From the NCBI GenBank assembly GCA_016191305.1, contig JACPOX010000177.1:1-19227 (forward strand): 19,227 nucleotides of DNA, read 5' to 3'. The notes under the pieces are model-generated. The model searched no databases and had not been told where the DNA came from. It was given only the letters and a program-made list of their open reading frames with translations. This DNA comes from Legionella longbeachae. GTDB lineage: Bacteria > Pseudomonadota > Gammaproteobacteria > Legionellales > Legionellaceae. Below are positions 8,379-16,321 of the stretch, one piece after another. The position numbers and the translations under genes were made by a program. The stretch's first letter is position 1. Each line of letters opens with the position of its first letter.

Positions 8379-8466
8379 TCGTCTTTGCGAACGTAGTGAA
8401 GCAATCCAATACAGATTTCTAACGAAGCATCGCTCTGGATTGCTTCGCCAAGGCTCGCAAAGACGA
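8379..8466. repeat. REP-like extragenic palindrome
   Basis: TCGTCTTTGCGA (8379-8390) is the exact inverse of TCGCAAAGACGA (8455-8466). GAAGCAATCCA (8398-8408) is the inverse of TGGATTGCTTC (8436-8446), around a centre near 8422. The roughly 88-base imperfect palindrome resembles the dispersed elements reading 'cattgcgag...gaagcaatcc' found in Legionella, Coxiella and relatives. It lies between convergent genes and could stop transcription from both sides. The remaining bases of this 202-base gap hold nothing else I can name. Confidence 0.75.
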
Positions 8467-8521
8467 AATTTACGGCTTGCAATGAATTTTACACACTACC
8501 GAAAACATTGATAAATTCAAT

Positions 8522-9127
8522 TTAGTTTAGATTCATTGATTCTTGAAGATACTTATGATGTAAGCTATTTATTTGTATTGCTAAATCTTGAAATCCTAAA
8601 TTATTAATCACTATATCATCAGCATACTTTAAACGTAAATTTATATCAGGTTGAACAGTTAATATGGCCTGAGCTTGTTCTTTATTGCATTTATCACGGT
8701 GCATTACACGAGCTATTAGATTTTCTTCTGATGCTCGAATTAGCAAAATTTTGTTGATATAAGGATAATTTTTTTTCGTGAGCAATAAAGGAATTTCAAG
8801 GATACAATAAGGTGAGATGCTTGATTTAACACGTTTTTTTAGTTCTTTGCGGATTAGAGGATGTAAAAGCTTTTCAAGCCAGATTCGCTCTTGCTGATTA
8901 GAAAATATTATTTCTCTCAGTCGGCTGCGATCTAGCTCTCCATCTTTATTGAGAATTAAAGTACCATAATGTTCGACAATTTTTTTGTAAGCGTATTTTT
9001 TATGTTGGGTTAACTCTCTTGATATTTCATCAGCATGTATTACTTCAACACCTAATGTTGAAAAAAGTTCGGCGGCTGTTGTTTTACCACTAGCGATATT
9101 ACCAGTCAGCCCAATACAATATACCAT
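8522..9127 (-). CDS. coaE: Dephospho-CoA kinase
   Basis: This cytoplasmic enzyme phosphorylates the ribose 3'-hydroxyl of dephospho-CoA with ATP, the last step of CoA synthesis. The N-terminal P-loop GLTGNIASGKTT spans residues 6-17, followed by HADEISRELT, which provides the conserved Asp after strand 2. RDKCNKEQAQAIL and the QPDINLRLKYADDIVINNL region are the usual lid and C-terminal motifs. The length of 201 residues is normal. The start lies 3 bases after the stop of the upstream secreted-protein gene and has only a weak GAG, so it is probably translated by coupling as the last gene of the bioA-side cluster. Confidence 0.96.
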   Translation of the reverse strand: MVYCIGLTGNIASGKTTAAELFSTLGVEVIHADEISRELTQHKKYAYKKIVEHYGTLILNKDGELDRSRLREIIFSNQQERIWLEKLLHPLIRKELKKRVKSSISPYCILEIPLLLTKKNYPYINKILLIRASEENLIARVMHRDKCNKEQAQAILTVQPDINLRLKYADDIVINNLGFQDLAIQINSLHHKYLQESMNLN

Positions 9128-9130
9128 ATT

Positions 9131-9568
9131 TTAAATCTCATTCTTATTCATACAGGTTACCAAATTTATATAACATGTATAAGGTAGGGGACTTTTTTGT
9201 TTGCAATAGGCTTGAGCAGCCAAAGCAGCATCTTCACGATTTGGATATAAGTTACTTCTCCATGGCAAACCTTCTCTATCAAGCGCGGTGCATACCCACA
9301 TGGGCGTTATATTTACACCATCAATGAATTGATCGCAATTAGCTCTGCTGGTTTTGCAGGTGGCTGGTATTGGGCTGTTTTTTTTACATTGCTCATAGGA
9401 AAGATTCAAGGCAATTTTTTGATAACTACTTTGAGAAGACCACTCTGTATCTTTTACATCATGAGCTTTACATTGCCAATAGTTACTATTATTTTCTAAT
9501 GGTTCAGCAATACTCGAAGTCGATAGGCCTGAAAGAATTAAAAAACAATAAAATATTTGTCGATTCAT
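9131..9568 (-). CDS. Secreted protein with two four-cysteine repeats, unknown function
   Basis: A 145-residue protein with a signal peptide (hydrophobic 5-19, likely cleavage after SSIA at 21). The mature part consists of two similar halves. Each reads W-x-C-x-A-x-D, then a Trp, then CK-x-x-SP-x-P-x-TC and a final Cys. The cysteines are at 33, 61, 71, 78 and at 93, 122, 132, 139, giving spacings of 28/10/7 and 29/10/7. This indicates an internal duplication of a disulfide-bonded unit of roughly 50 residues acting in the periplasm or outside. The ATG overlaps the TGA of the upstream EAL gene by 4 bases and is preceded by a strong AAAGGAG. I do not recognise a named family. Redox control of the periplasmic CSS domain of its neighbour is conceivable but speculative. 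Confidence 0.85.
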   Translation of the reverse strand: MNRQIFYCFLILSGLSTSSIAEPLENNSNYWQCKAHDVKDTEWSSQSSYQKIALNLSYEQCKKNSPIPATCKTSRANCDQFIDGVNITPMWVCTALDREGLPWRSNLYPNREDAALAAQAYCKQKSPLPYTCYINLVTCMNKNEI

Positions 9569-11160
9569 TTTTTTTCTCCTTTGAGCAATTCAACTAATTG
9601 TTCAATAGTTAGCGCTTTTGAAAAATACCAACCTTGCAGGAAATGAACTTCATTTTGCAGCAAATAACTTACTTGTTCCTCTGTTTCTACCCCTTCTGCG
9701 ATTACCGTCAAATTTATTGATTTAGCTAAAGTAATGATGGCATCATTTAAAGTTTCTGTAATTGCGTTTGTGCCTATTGCTTGTATAAATATTTTATCAA
9801 TTTTTAAGTAATTAAAAGGAAAGTGATTTAAATAACTAATGCTTGAATGGCCTGTTCCATAATCGTCTATTGCCAATGAATAACCTGCATCCCTGAGTTC
9901 TTTCATTCTTTTGATGTACATTTCATTATTTTTGTCAAGCAAATCACGTTCAGTTATTTCAAATAAAATTTGCTGAGGTGAAATGGAATAGTGGTCTATA
10001 AGCTTATAAAACTGAGTAAAAAAATCTGGGGCAGTAAAATGTAAGGCACAAATATTAAATGATAAATAAAATTTTGGTTTCGTTTTTAAAATGTCTTTTG
10101 CTTCTTTAAAAGCCAATTCAACAATTTGTAAGGTTATTGGAACAATGAGACCCGTGTCTTCTGCTTCTTCAATAAAAAAATCGGGCATTATGGTTTCATC
10201 TTGATTTCCCTGCCATCTTAATAAAACTTCTACACCTGAATAAGTTTGAGTGTTTGTATCAAAAAGTGGTTGATATACAGGATAAAATTGATTGTATTTT
10301 AAAGCAGTTCTAATTAATCCAAATAAAGAATGATGTTTTATAAATTCATTGTTTATCAAAAAATATAAACAGAATGAAAGAATAAAAATATCTAAAAACA
10401 ACAAAATCTGCTTATACCAGAGGGTATTTAGGTGATTAGGATCATCATTTGTTACTGTAACATATATATCATCAAGGCTATTTAATTTTGCACTCGCTGA
10501 TATTTTTTGGGGAATAAATAATGATTGAAACTCGTTATACTTGTTATATATCCATGAATGTTTTGTAGTATGTTCCATTGCAATAATATTTCTATTAATA
10601 CTTTTATCATATAAAGTTATTGAAAACCTGTTATTTTCTGGAATGTGTAATATATTTTTGAATATCAATGAAATAATAATTACTTGCACCTGATAATCGC
10701 CAAAACTTTTTTGTATTACATAAATTGGATGACGAAAAAGTAGGCTATTGAATGGACCGAAGAACTCTTGGTTTAGAGGATTTGATAAAAAAAATGTTTG
10801 ATTATTAGGCAAGGTAGAGCAAATAATTTCAACTTTTCGATCCCTAATGGCCAAAGCAGAAATTTCTGGTTGGTTCATAATGATTTGATATAAAGAGGGG
10901 TTGAAATCATTTTCACAAGTTACATGTTCTTTTTTATACTTAGGAATTTCATAAACATCCTGTAACGTATTATTTATAAAATTATCACTATGAAAAGCTA
11001 GTTTATTCACAATCGCTAGAGTCTCATCTTCTGAGCTTCTGATGTTATTGTGCCAATTAATATTATAAAAAATAATAAGCAATAAAATAGTCAAAACAAT
11101 CCATAGAACTTTGAATCTTTGGTAGATAAAAAATGATAATTTTTGGCTAATTTTTCGCAT
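9565..11160 (-). CDS. CSS-domain EAL phosphodiesterase (c-di-GMP), membrane-bound
   Basis: Predicted cyclic-di-GMP phosphodiesterase. Numbering from the upstream TTG at 11181 (538 residues), there is a membrane helix at about 25-41, a periplasmic region to about 255, a second helix at about 258-277 and a cytoplasmic EAL domain at 290-535. The periplasmic part has Cys89 and Cys121-Ser-Thr, a variant of the CSS-motif sensor in which the cysteines can pair. The EAL motif reads GVEVLLRW (Glu318, EVL rather than EAL). Metal and catalytic residues appear intact: Asn376, Glu408 in EITE, Asp439-Asp440 in DDYGTGHSS, Lys461, Glu496 in AEGVETEE and Gln516 in LQGWYFSK. Activity is therefore likely. I prefer the ATG at 11158-11160 (Met8), which gives a 14-base overlap with the end of bioA; AGAGG lies unusually close before it, so the TTG remains possible. 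Confidence 0.93.
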   Translation of the reverse strand: MRKISQKLSFFIYQRFKVLWIVLTILLLIIFYNINWHNNIRSSEDETLAIVNKLAFHSDNFINNTLQDVYEIPKYKKEHVTCENDFNPSLYQIIMNQPEISALAIRDRKVEIICSTLPNNQTFFLSNPLNQEFFGPFNSLLFRHPIYVIQKSFGDYQVQVIIISLIFKNILHIPENNRFSITLYDKSINRNIIAMEHTTKHSWIYNKYNEFQSLFIPQKISASAKLNSLDDIYVTVTNDDPNHLNTLWYKQILLFLDIFILSFCLYFLINNEFIKHHSLFGLIRTALKYNQFYPVYQPLFDTNTQTYSGVEVLLRWQGNQDETIMPDFFIEEAEDTGLIVPITLQIVELAFKEAKDILKTKPKFYLSFNICALHFTAPDFFTQFYKLIDHYSISPQQILFEITERDLLDKNNEMYIKRMKELRDAGYSLAIDDYGTGHSSISYLNHFPFNYLKIDKIFIQAIGTNAITETLNDAIITLAKSINLTVIAEGVETEEQVSYLLQNEVHFLQGWYFSKALTIEQLVELLKGEKK

Positions 11161-12490
11161 GATCCTCTGCAGGGGTCGCAAATGCTCTTTCTATAGAGTG
11201 TAGTGTTATTTCTGCTAATTTCCCAATTATTTCATTATTAGTATTCAATGGTGGAAGCCAATAGATAGTATTTCCTATTGGCCTTATTAACGCTCCCAAA
11301 TCTAATGCATGCTGGTATATTTTATTACCAATACGACAAGAGTCTAAATCTTCAAAATCTGCTGCAACTACAGCTCCAACTCCACGAATATTACTTAATT
11401 TACCAGAAATCTGAGCGACCTCTGTTAAAGCAGAGAGCATATATTCACCAAGATTTTGTGCTTGATGGATTATATTTTCTTCATGCATTGTTTTAACAGT
11501 GGCTAATGCTGCACTCACTGCTAATGGATTACCGCTATATGTATGTGAATGTAAAAATGATTTGCCATTTGCATAATCGTCATAAAAAAGATCAAAAATG
11601 GAACTGTCAATCATGACACAACTTAAGGGAATAGAACCGGAAGTTAATCCTTTCGATAAACAAATAAGATCAGGTTCTACACCTGCATGGTCTGATGCTA
11701 ACCACTCGCCAGTACGACCTAATCCGGTCATTATTTCATCAGCAATAAGATAGATATTTTTATTTTTCGCCCAGCAGGCTATTTTTTTTAGAAAATCAGG
11801 ACTATAACACAACATACCCCCAGCTCCCTGGATTATTGGTTCTACAATTAGAGCGCAGACATTATCGCAAATCGTTTCTAATTCCTTTTCAATAGAGAGC
11901 CAATGTGTATCACAATTATGCCATAGGGGATCATTTTTACCTGAAACATAGGGAATATTTTTAATAAAGTGACAATTAAGCCCAAATGATCTGTATGGTG
12001 CTTTGTAAATGCCTAAATCACTAATACTCATAGTGCCAAGGGTTTCTCCATGATAACCGTTTTTAAGTGCTATAAATTGGTTTTTATCGGGAAAACCCTT
12101 TATTTGATTCGCATGAATAGTGAGTTTCATTGCAATTTCTACCGCACTAGAACCATCACTTGCAAAAAAAATGTGTTGCTTTTTGGTAAGTTTAGATAAT
12201 TCTTCAGCTAACTCGACTAACTGGGGATGAGTTGTGTTTGCCGTAATGATGTGCTCGAATCGATTGAGTTGCTTGCTTATTGCGGCGAGCACTTTGGGAT
12301 GGCCATGACCTAAAGATTTACACCACCAGCTTGAAATTGCATCGATAATTGGTCCTTTATTAGTATAGAGATAACTCCCTTGAGCCTTATCAACAATTAG
12401 AGGAGGGCATAGTTCAAAATCCTTCATTTGAGTGCAAGGATGCCAAATGTGTTTTAAATCTCTGGTGATTAATTGTTGTATGTTGACCAT
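11147..12490 (-). CDS. bioA: Adenosylmethionine-8-amino-7-oxononanoate aminotransferase
   Basis: A PLP enzyme that converts 7-keto-8-aminopelargonate (KAPA) to 7,8-diaminopelargonate (DAPA), using S-adenosylmethionine as amino donor, in biotin synthesis. The 447-residue length is typical. The N-terminus has the class signature HIWHPCTQMKD (14-24), with Cys where E. coli has Tyr17, a common variant. Further motifs are SDGSSAVEIAMK (111-122), YHGETLGTMS (146-155), DEIMTGLGRTG with Asp251, LSKGLTSGSIPLS with the PLP Lys280, and HSHTYSGNPLA. The gene is divergent from bioB across a 104-base region, and its start codon lies within the left half of a BirA-like dyad. No strong ribosome-binding site precedes the ATG. 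It leads a cluster with the EAL, secreted Cys-rich and coaE genes. Confidence 0.97.
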   Translation of the reverse strand: MVNIQQLITRDLKHIWHPCTQMKDFELCPPLIVDKAQGSYLYTNKGPIIDAISSWWCKSLGHGHPKVLAAISKQLNRFEHIITANTTHPQLVELAEELSKLTKKQHIFFASDGSSAVEIAMKLTIHANQIKGFPDKNQFIALKNGYHGETLGTMSISDLGIYKAPYRSFGLNCHFIKNIPYVSGKNDPLWHNCDTHWLSIEKELETICDNVCALIVEPIIQGAGGMLCYSPDFLKKIACWAKNKNIYLIADEIMTGLGRTGEWLASDHAGVEPDLICLSKGLTSGSIPLSCVMIDSSIFDLFYDDYANGKSFLHSHTYSGNPLAVSAALATVKTMHEENIIHQAQNLGEYMLSALTEVAQISGKLSNIRGVGAVVAADFEDLDSCRIGNKIYQHALDLGALIRPIGNTIYWLPPLNTNNEIIGKLAEITLHSIERAFATPAEDHAKN

Positions 12491-12511
12491 TTTTCAAATT
12501 TAGGTTGACAA
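12480..12511. promoter_or_regulatory. Putative BirA (biotin repressor) operator
   Basis: ATGTTGACC (12480-12488) and GGTTGACAA (12503-12511) are separated by 14 AT-rich bases. Compared with the enterobacterial operator arms TTGTAAACC and GGTTTACAA, the left arm matches at 6 of 9 and the right arm at 8 of 9. The right arm covers the -35 hexamer of the bioB promoter, and the left arm covers the bioA start codon. One site could thus repress both directions when biotinyl-AMP-bound BirA is present. The birA gene is not in this window. Confidence 0.6.
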
Positions 12512-12532
12512 GCTTGATGTGCACTTTATCAT
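12505..12532 (+). promoter_or_regulatory. Putative sigma-70 promoter of the bioBFHD operon
   Basis: A perfect TTGACA (12505-12510) is followed after 16 bases by TATCAT (12527-12532), about 62 bases before the bioB start. The -35 box lies inside the right arm of the BirA-like dyad, as expected for biotin repression. This is the best promoter match in the intergenic region. Confidence 0.6.
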
Positions 12533-12594
12533 GTCCAATATTATAAATAAAATGTGGAATATAAGTTTTAATTTCCATAATTGGGAGAACTGTT

Positions 12595-13542
12595 GTGACT
12601 CAAATGAAAAAGAACTGGTCTGTTGCTGAAATTAAGACACTTTACGAACAACCATTTAATGATTTGTTATATCAGGCGCATACTTTACATAGAGAATATC
12701 ATCAACCCAATACGCTACAATTTGCAACTTTATTAAGTATTAAAACAGGAGCTTGTCCAGAGGATTGTGGCTATTGTTCGCAAAGTGGACATCATCAAAC
12801 TCATGTTGAAAAAGAAAAATTAATGTCGATTGCTGATGTATTAAAATGTGCTCAAGAGGCTAAAGAGGGTGGGGCCAAACGTTTTTGTATGGGAGCAGCT
12901 TGGCGCTGTCCTCCTGATAAGGCTATGAGTGAATTGCAAGAAATGATCAAAGGTGTAAAGTCGTTAGGATTGGAAACCTGTATGACCTTGGGCATGTTGA
13001 ATCAGGAACAAGCTGTTAATCTAAAAGAAGCAGGCTTGGATTACTACAATCATAATATTGATACATCACCTTCTTATTATGAAAAAGTAGTAACTACTCG
13101 GAAATTTAGTGATCGTTTAGATACCTTGAATACCGTACGTGCTGCAGGAATTAATGTGTGTTGTGGTGGAATTTTGGGTTTAGGTGAAACACGAGAAGAC
13201 CGAATTGAGTTTTTGTTAACTCTAGCAAATATGGAAACACCTCCCGAAAGTGTGCCAATTAATCGATTGATCCCTGTAGAAGGAACTCCTCTTGCTAAAG
13301 CGCAACCGGTAGAGGGCATTGAGTTGGTTAGAACTATTGCGACCGCAAGGATATTAATGCCACAAAGTGTGATTCGGCTAACAGCTGGTAGAACAGAAAT
13401 GAATGATGAATTACAGGCTCTTTGTTACTTTGCAGGTGCAAACTCTGTATTTATCGGCGATAAATTGCTAACAGAAGAGAACCCACAACGTGCTAAAGAT
13501 AAAGCTTTGTTTAGTAAGTTAGGTTTAACTGAGATGGTCTAA
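12595..13542 (+). CDS. bioB: Biotin synthase
   Basis: A radical-SAM enzyme that inserts sulfur into dethiobiotin to make biotin. The [4Fe-4S] ligands are Cys54, Cys58 and Cys61 in [13 protein letters not shown]. The [2Fe-2S] ligands are expected at the Cys in RFCMGAAWR, in ETCMTLG and in NVCCGGILG, plus the Arg in RLTAGR near residue 264. YNHNIDTS and EGTPLA are further family signatures. The length of 315 residues is normal. The start is a GTG at 12595, supported by GGGAG seven bases upstream; an ATG three codons later is too far from that site. The stop codon overlaps the start of bioF by one base. It is the first gene of the operon under the putative BirA-controlled promoter. Confidence 0.98.
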   Translation: MTQMKKNWSVAEIKTLYEQPFNDLLYQAHTLHREYHQPNTLQFATLLSIKTGACPEDCGYCSQSGHHQTHVEKEKLMSIADVLKCAQEAKEGGAKRFCMGAAWRCPPDKAMSELQEMIKGVKSLGLETCMTLGMLNQEQAVNLKEAGLDYYNHNIDTSPSYYEKVVTTRKFSDRLDTLNTVRAAGINVCCGGILGLGETREDRIEFLLTLANMETPPESVPINRLIPVEGTPLAKAQPVEGIELVRTIATARILMPQSVIRLTAGRTEMNDELQALCYFAGANSVFIGDKLLTEENPQRAKDKALFSKLGLTEMV

Positions 13543-14594
13543 TGCCTTTAAATAATAAAATTAAAGAGTACACCAATCAGTTAGCTCAACAAGGATTGTT
13601 GAGAAGCAGACAGATAGTAAAAGCTCATGATTCATCATTAATTCATTTCGATAGCAATGATTATTTATCACTAAGCAATGATAAGCGGATTTCTGAAGCT
13701 TACCAGTTTGGATATGCCCTCTACCCAAGCGGCAGTGGTGCTTCTATGTTACTGAGTGGTTATCATATGAGTCATCGAGCTGTTGAAGAGGCTTTTGCTA
13801 ATCATTTAGAGGTAGATGACTGCATTTTATTCTCTTCAGGATATGCTGCAAATCTTGCCGTTATTGCTTTGCTTGGCAAACTCAATGTTCATTGCTTTAT
13901 TGATAAAGAAATTCATGCATCAATATATGATGGCCTGGCCTTATCTCAAGTGGACTATACGCGTTTTTTACATAATAATTTGGAAGATTTAGCCCATAAA
14001 TTGACCTCATATAAAGCCAATTCTGCTTTGATTACGGAAGGGATCTTCAGTATGAGTGGCCATTTAGCTCCTTTGCCAGCTCTTTCATCTTTGGCTAAAT
14101 TGTATCAAGGCGGACTGCTGGTTGATGAGGCACATTCTTTTGGTATTCTTGGTCATGAAGGAAAGGGAGCGGTGGACTATCATGGATTAACCCAAAAAGA
14201 AGTACCATTAAGAGTGATTCCCTTAGGGAAAGCCTTTGCAGCCCAAGGTGCTCTTGTTGCCGGAAGAGCAGACTGGATTTATGCTTTATTACAAGCAGGG
14301 CGCTCCCTTATTTATTCGACAGCTATTAGTCCTGCATTAAGTTATGGATTGTTGAAGACTTTAGAGTTTGTAGTAAAGGCAGAAGATCGACGCTTAAAAT
14401 TGAAGCAGTTAATTGAATTATTTAGAGTGATGATGAAACAATCACCTTTGTGTTGGTCGGATTCCACCAGCCCAATTCAGCAGCTGCAATAAAAAAAATC
14501 GGGGTTGCGTATTATTTTAAATTATAATCATACTCCGGAACAGATTCGTGATTTATTCGATAAGCTACATAAAATTTATGAATATAAACATTAA
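13542..14594 (+). pseudogene. bioF: 8-amino-7-oxononanoate synthase, broken by an in-frame stop and deletion
   Basis: BioF condenses pimeloyl-ACP with alanine to give KAPA, using PLP. The reading frame from the ATG at 13542 gives 316 residues, against about 385 for the family. Core motifs are present: FDSNDYLSLS, SGSGASMLLSGYH, SSGYAANLAVIALL, DEAHSFG (Asp195, His198) and PLGKAFAAQGA with the PLP Lys230. The frame ends at TAA (14490-14492) after SPIQQLQ. In the same frame directly after this stop comes KKSGLRIILNYNHTPEQIRD, continuing to a second TAA at 14592-14594. This is recognisably the normal BioF C-terminus. Compared with E. coli BioF, roughly 30 residues between the two blocks are missing, including the expected RPPTVP-type segment. 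A run of eight A (14491-14498) marks the junction. Loss of function is likely; an assembly error is possible. Confidence 0.88.
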
Positions 14595-15303
14595 ACAATA
14601 TGGTAACGGATACCCCCTTGTTTTTTTTCATGGATGGGGTTTTGATAGTCAGGTTTGGTTGCCCTTAGTGCCGCAGCTTATGATGAACTATCAAGTAATA
14701 GTAGTTGATTTGCCCGGATTTGGTCACAGTTCAATTATGGATTGGGATATATTTAAGCACAATTTATTAAATGTATTACCAAAACACTTCGCTTTAATTG
14801 GTTGGTCCCTGGGTGGTCTTTTTGCCATACGTTTGGCTGTGGAACACTCTGATCGGGTAGAATATCTTGTTAATATTACAAGCTCACCACGATTTTTGCT
14901 GGATGGCTTATGGCCTGGGATATCTAGCGAGGTTTTTAAAAGATTTTATCAAAAACTTTCTGCAGATCCTCATATAGCCTTGAGAGATTTTCTTGAGCTC
15001 CAAGGGTTGAAAGCAGACGATAACTTGCAACAACTTCCGAATAAATTACCAACTCTTGCAGGATTGGAAACGGGGCTTAATATTTTAGAAACATGGGACT
15101 TACGAGAAGAGTTAAAACGTTTCGTAAATCCTGCTTGTTTTATGTTTGGTCGACTTGATCCTATTGTTCCGATTAAAACGATGAACCAGATGCAGGTACT
15201 CTATCCACAATTTAATTATGTCCTTTTCAATCGTGCGGCACATTTGCCTTTTTTATCCCATGCTGATTTATTTATTAAAGAGATGCGAGGATTTATCAAA
15301 TGA
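14578..15303 (+). CDS. bioH: Pimeloyl-[ACP] methyl ester esterase
   Basis: An alpha/beta-hydrolase that removes the methyl group from pimeloyl-ACP methyl ester, ending the BioC-BioH route to the pimelate moiety. From the ATG at 14578 (MNINIKQYGNGYPLVFFHGW) it has 241 residues. The oxyanion motif is FHGWGFDSQVW, the nucleophile is Ser77 in IGWSLGG, the acid is Asp194 in GRLDPIVP and the base is His222 in AAHLPFLSH. An upstream in-frame ATG at 14548 would add ten unrelated residues and lies within bioF coding sequence. The chosen start overlaps the ancestral end of bioF by 17 bases, so translation was probably coupled; the premature bioF stop 88 bases upstream may weaken this. The gene overlaps bioD by 4 bases. 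Confidence 0.93.
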   Translation: MNINIKQYGNGYPLVFFHGWGFDSQVWLPLVPQLMMNYQVIVVDLPGFGHSSIMDWDIFKHNLLNVLPKHFALIGWSLGGLFAIRLAVEHSDRVEYLVNITSSPRFLLDGLWPGISSEVFKRFYQKLSADPHIALRDFLELQGLKADDNLQQLPNKLPTLAGLETGLNILETWDLREELKRFVNPACFMFGRLDPIVPIKTMNQMQVLYPQFNYVLFNRAAHLPFLSHADLFIKEMRGFIK

Positions 15304-15938
15304 AGCGTTATTTTATTACTGGTACTGATACTGATTGTGGTAAAACTTATGTGACAGCGCGTCTAATGAACTATTTTTGTTCCGCTGTAGCGATAAAACC
15401 AATCGCTAGCGGTTGTCTGGAAGTAGAAAATCAGATTATCAGTAGTGATGCACAACAGCTGCAATTAAACAGTCCACTTAGTTTGGATGTAATAAATCCT
15501 TGGCGCTTTAAGTTAGCGGTATCACCCCATATTGCAGCACAAAGAGAAGGGATTCATTTATCTGCAACACAAATTGCAGACTATTGTCTAAATTTTCAAT
15601 GGGATGGTGTTAAAAAACTATTTATTGAAGGAGCTGGGGGTTTAATGGTTCCTTTGAATGAGAGTGAAACCTGGATTGATTTTTTACAGATATCTAAGAT
15701 TCCAGTTGTTTTTGTAGTTGGAGTGAAATTAGGCTGTATTAACCATGCTTTGTTGACCGAAGCAGTTTTACAGTCCAACAACATAAAATGTGTTGGTTGG
15801 ATAGCTAATTGTATTGATCCCAATATGCAGGAGTTGATTGCTAATCTCTCTACCTTAACCCATAAACTTGCTTCTCCTCTGTTAGCTAAAGTACCTTTTG
15901 GCGGTGAAATTACAGAGCTTAGTTCTTGGCCCATTTAG
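15300..15938 (+). CDS. bioD: Dethiobiotin synthetase
   Basis: Forms the ureido ring of dethiobiotin from DAPA, CO2 and ATP. The P-loop GTDTDCGKT lies at residues 8-16, the substrate-binding Lys33 in KPIASGC follows, and FIEGAGGLMVPL carries the conserved Glu and glycine loop. KLGCINHALLTEAVL is the usual helix after the switch region. The 212-residue length is slightly short but within the family range. The start ATG overlaps the bioH TGA (ATGA), so the two are translationally coupled. bioD is the last biotin gene on this strand; bioC is not in the window. No clear terminator follows. Confidence 0.97.
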   Translation: MKRYFITGTDTDCGKTYVTARLMNYFCSAVAIKPIASGCLEVENQIISSDAQQLQLNSPLSLDVINPWRFKLAVSPHIAAQREGIHLSATQIADYCLNFQWDGVKKLFIEGAGGLMVPLNESETWIDFLQISKIPVVFVVGVKLGCINHALLTEAVLQSNNIKCVGWIANCIDPNMQELIANLSTLTHKLASPLLAKVPFGGEITELSSWPI

Positions 15939-15963
15939 CGCGCTTATTTGTTCAATTATTTTG

Positions 15964-15992
15964 TTTACTTATTGTTTTTATTACTCTATTGT
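15964..15992 (+). promoter_or_regulatory. Possible promoter upstream of the BufA-like gene
   Basis: TTTACT (15964-15969) and TATTGT (15987-15992) are separated by 17 bases. Each matches the sigma-70 consensus at 4 of 6 positions, 34 bases before the next ATG. A separate promoter fits the change of function after bioD, but the match is weak. Confidence 0.3.
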
Positions 15993-16025
15993 ATGTTAAA
16001 GATGGGTTAATAGGTAAATTGGAAT

Positions 16026-16292
16026 ATGTTAACAAAAGATAAATTAATACACTCAGTAATGACTGCTTTTTTTCTTCTTGTTGCTAATGGCACATCAGCT
16101 GCTGATAGCAATGACGCCACTATTACTAATGAAAAATGTTATGGAATTGTTAAACAAGGGATGAACGATTGTTCTACAGCAACAGCTTCATGCGCGGGTT
16201 CATCAGCTAAAGACAAGCAAAAAGATGCCTTTCTTTTTTTGCCTAAAGGACTTTGTGACAAAATTGTAGGTGGAAGTTTAAAATCAGAATAG
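16026..16292 (+). CDS. BufA-like (DUF2282) small secreted cysteine protein
   Basis: An 88-residue protein with a signal peptide (hydrophobic 9-20, likely cleavage near Ala25) and four cysteines at 38, 49, 56 and 77. The pattern EKCYGIVKQGMNDC, then SCAGSS, then LPKGLCDKI is that of the DUF2282 family. Some members (BufA1) are bufferins, metal-protective peptides whose cysteines are modified by a DUF692 MNIO enzyme (BufB) with a DUF2063 partner (BufC). Neither partner gene is present in this window. The gene may be modified in trans or be an unmodified relative. A possible AGG lies 11 bases before the ATG. It ends 29 bases before the start of the YceI gene, so co-transcription is likely. Confidence 0.85.
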   Translation: MLTKDKLIHSVMTAFFLLVANGTSAADSNDATITNEKCYGIVKQGMNDCSTATASCAGSSAKDKQKDAFLFLPKGLCDKIVGGSLKSE

Positions 16293-16321
16293 ATTCTATG
16301 TGGAAAATAAGGAAATTTAAT

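Noticed and set aside
14490..14510. Frameshift as the cause of the bioF break
   Set aside because: Checking the frame shows that the downstream C-terminal block is in the same frame as the upstream part, so the lesion is an in-frame stop with missing codons rather than a shift.
15596..15934. 112-codon frame opposite bioD
   Set aside because: It is wholly antisense to a well-supported bioD gene and has no signal or domain of its own.
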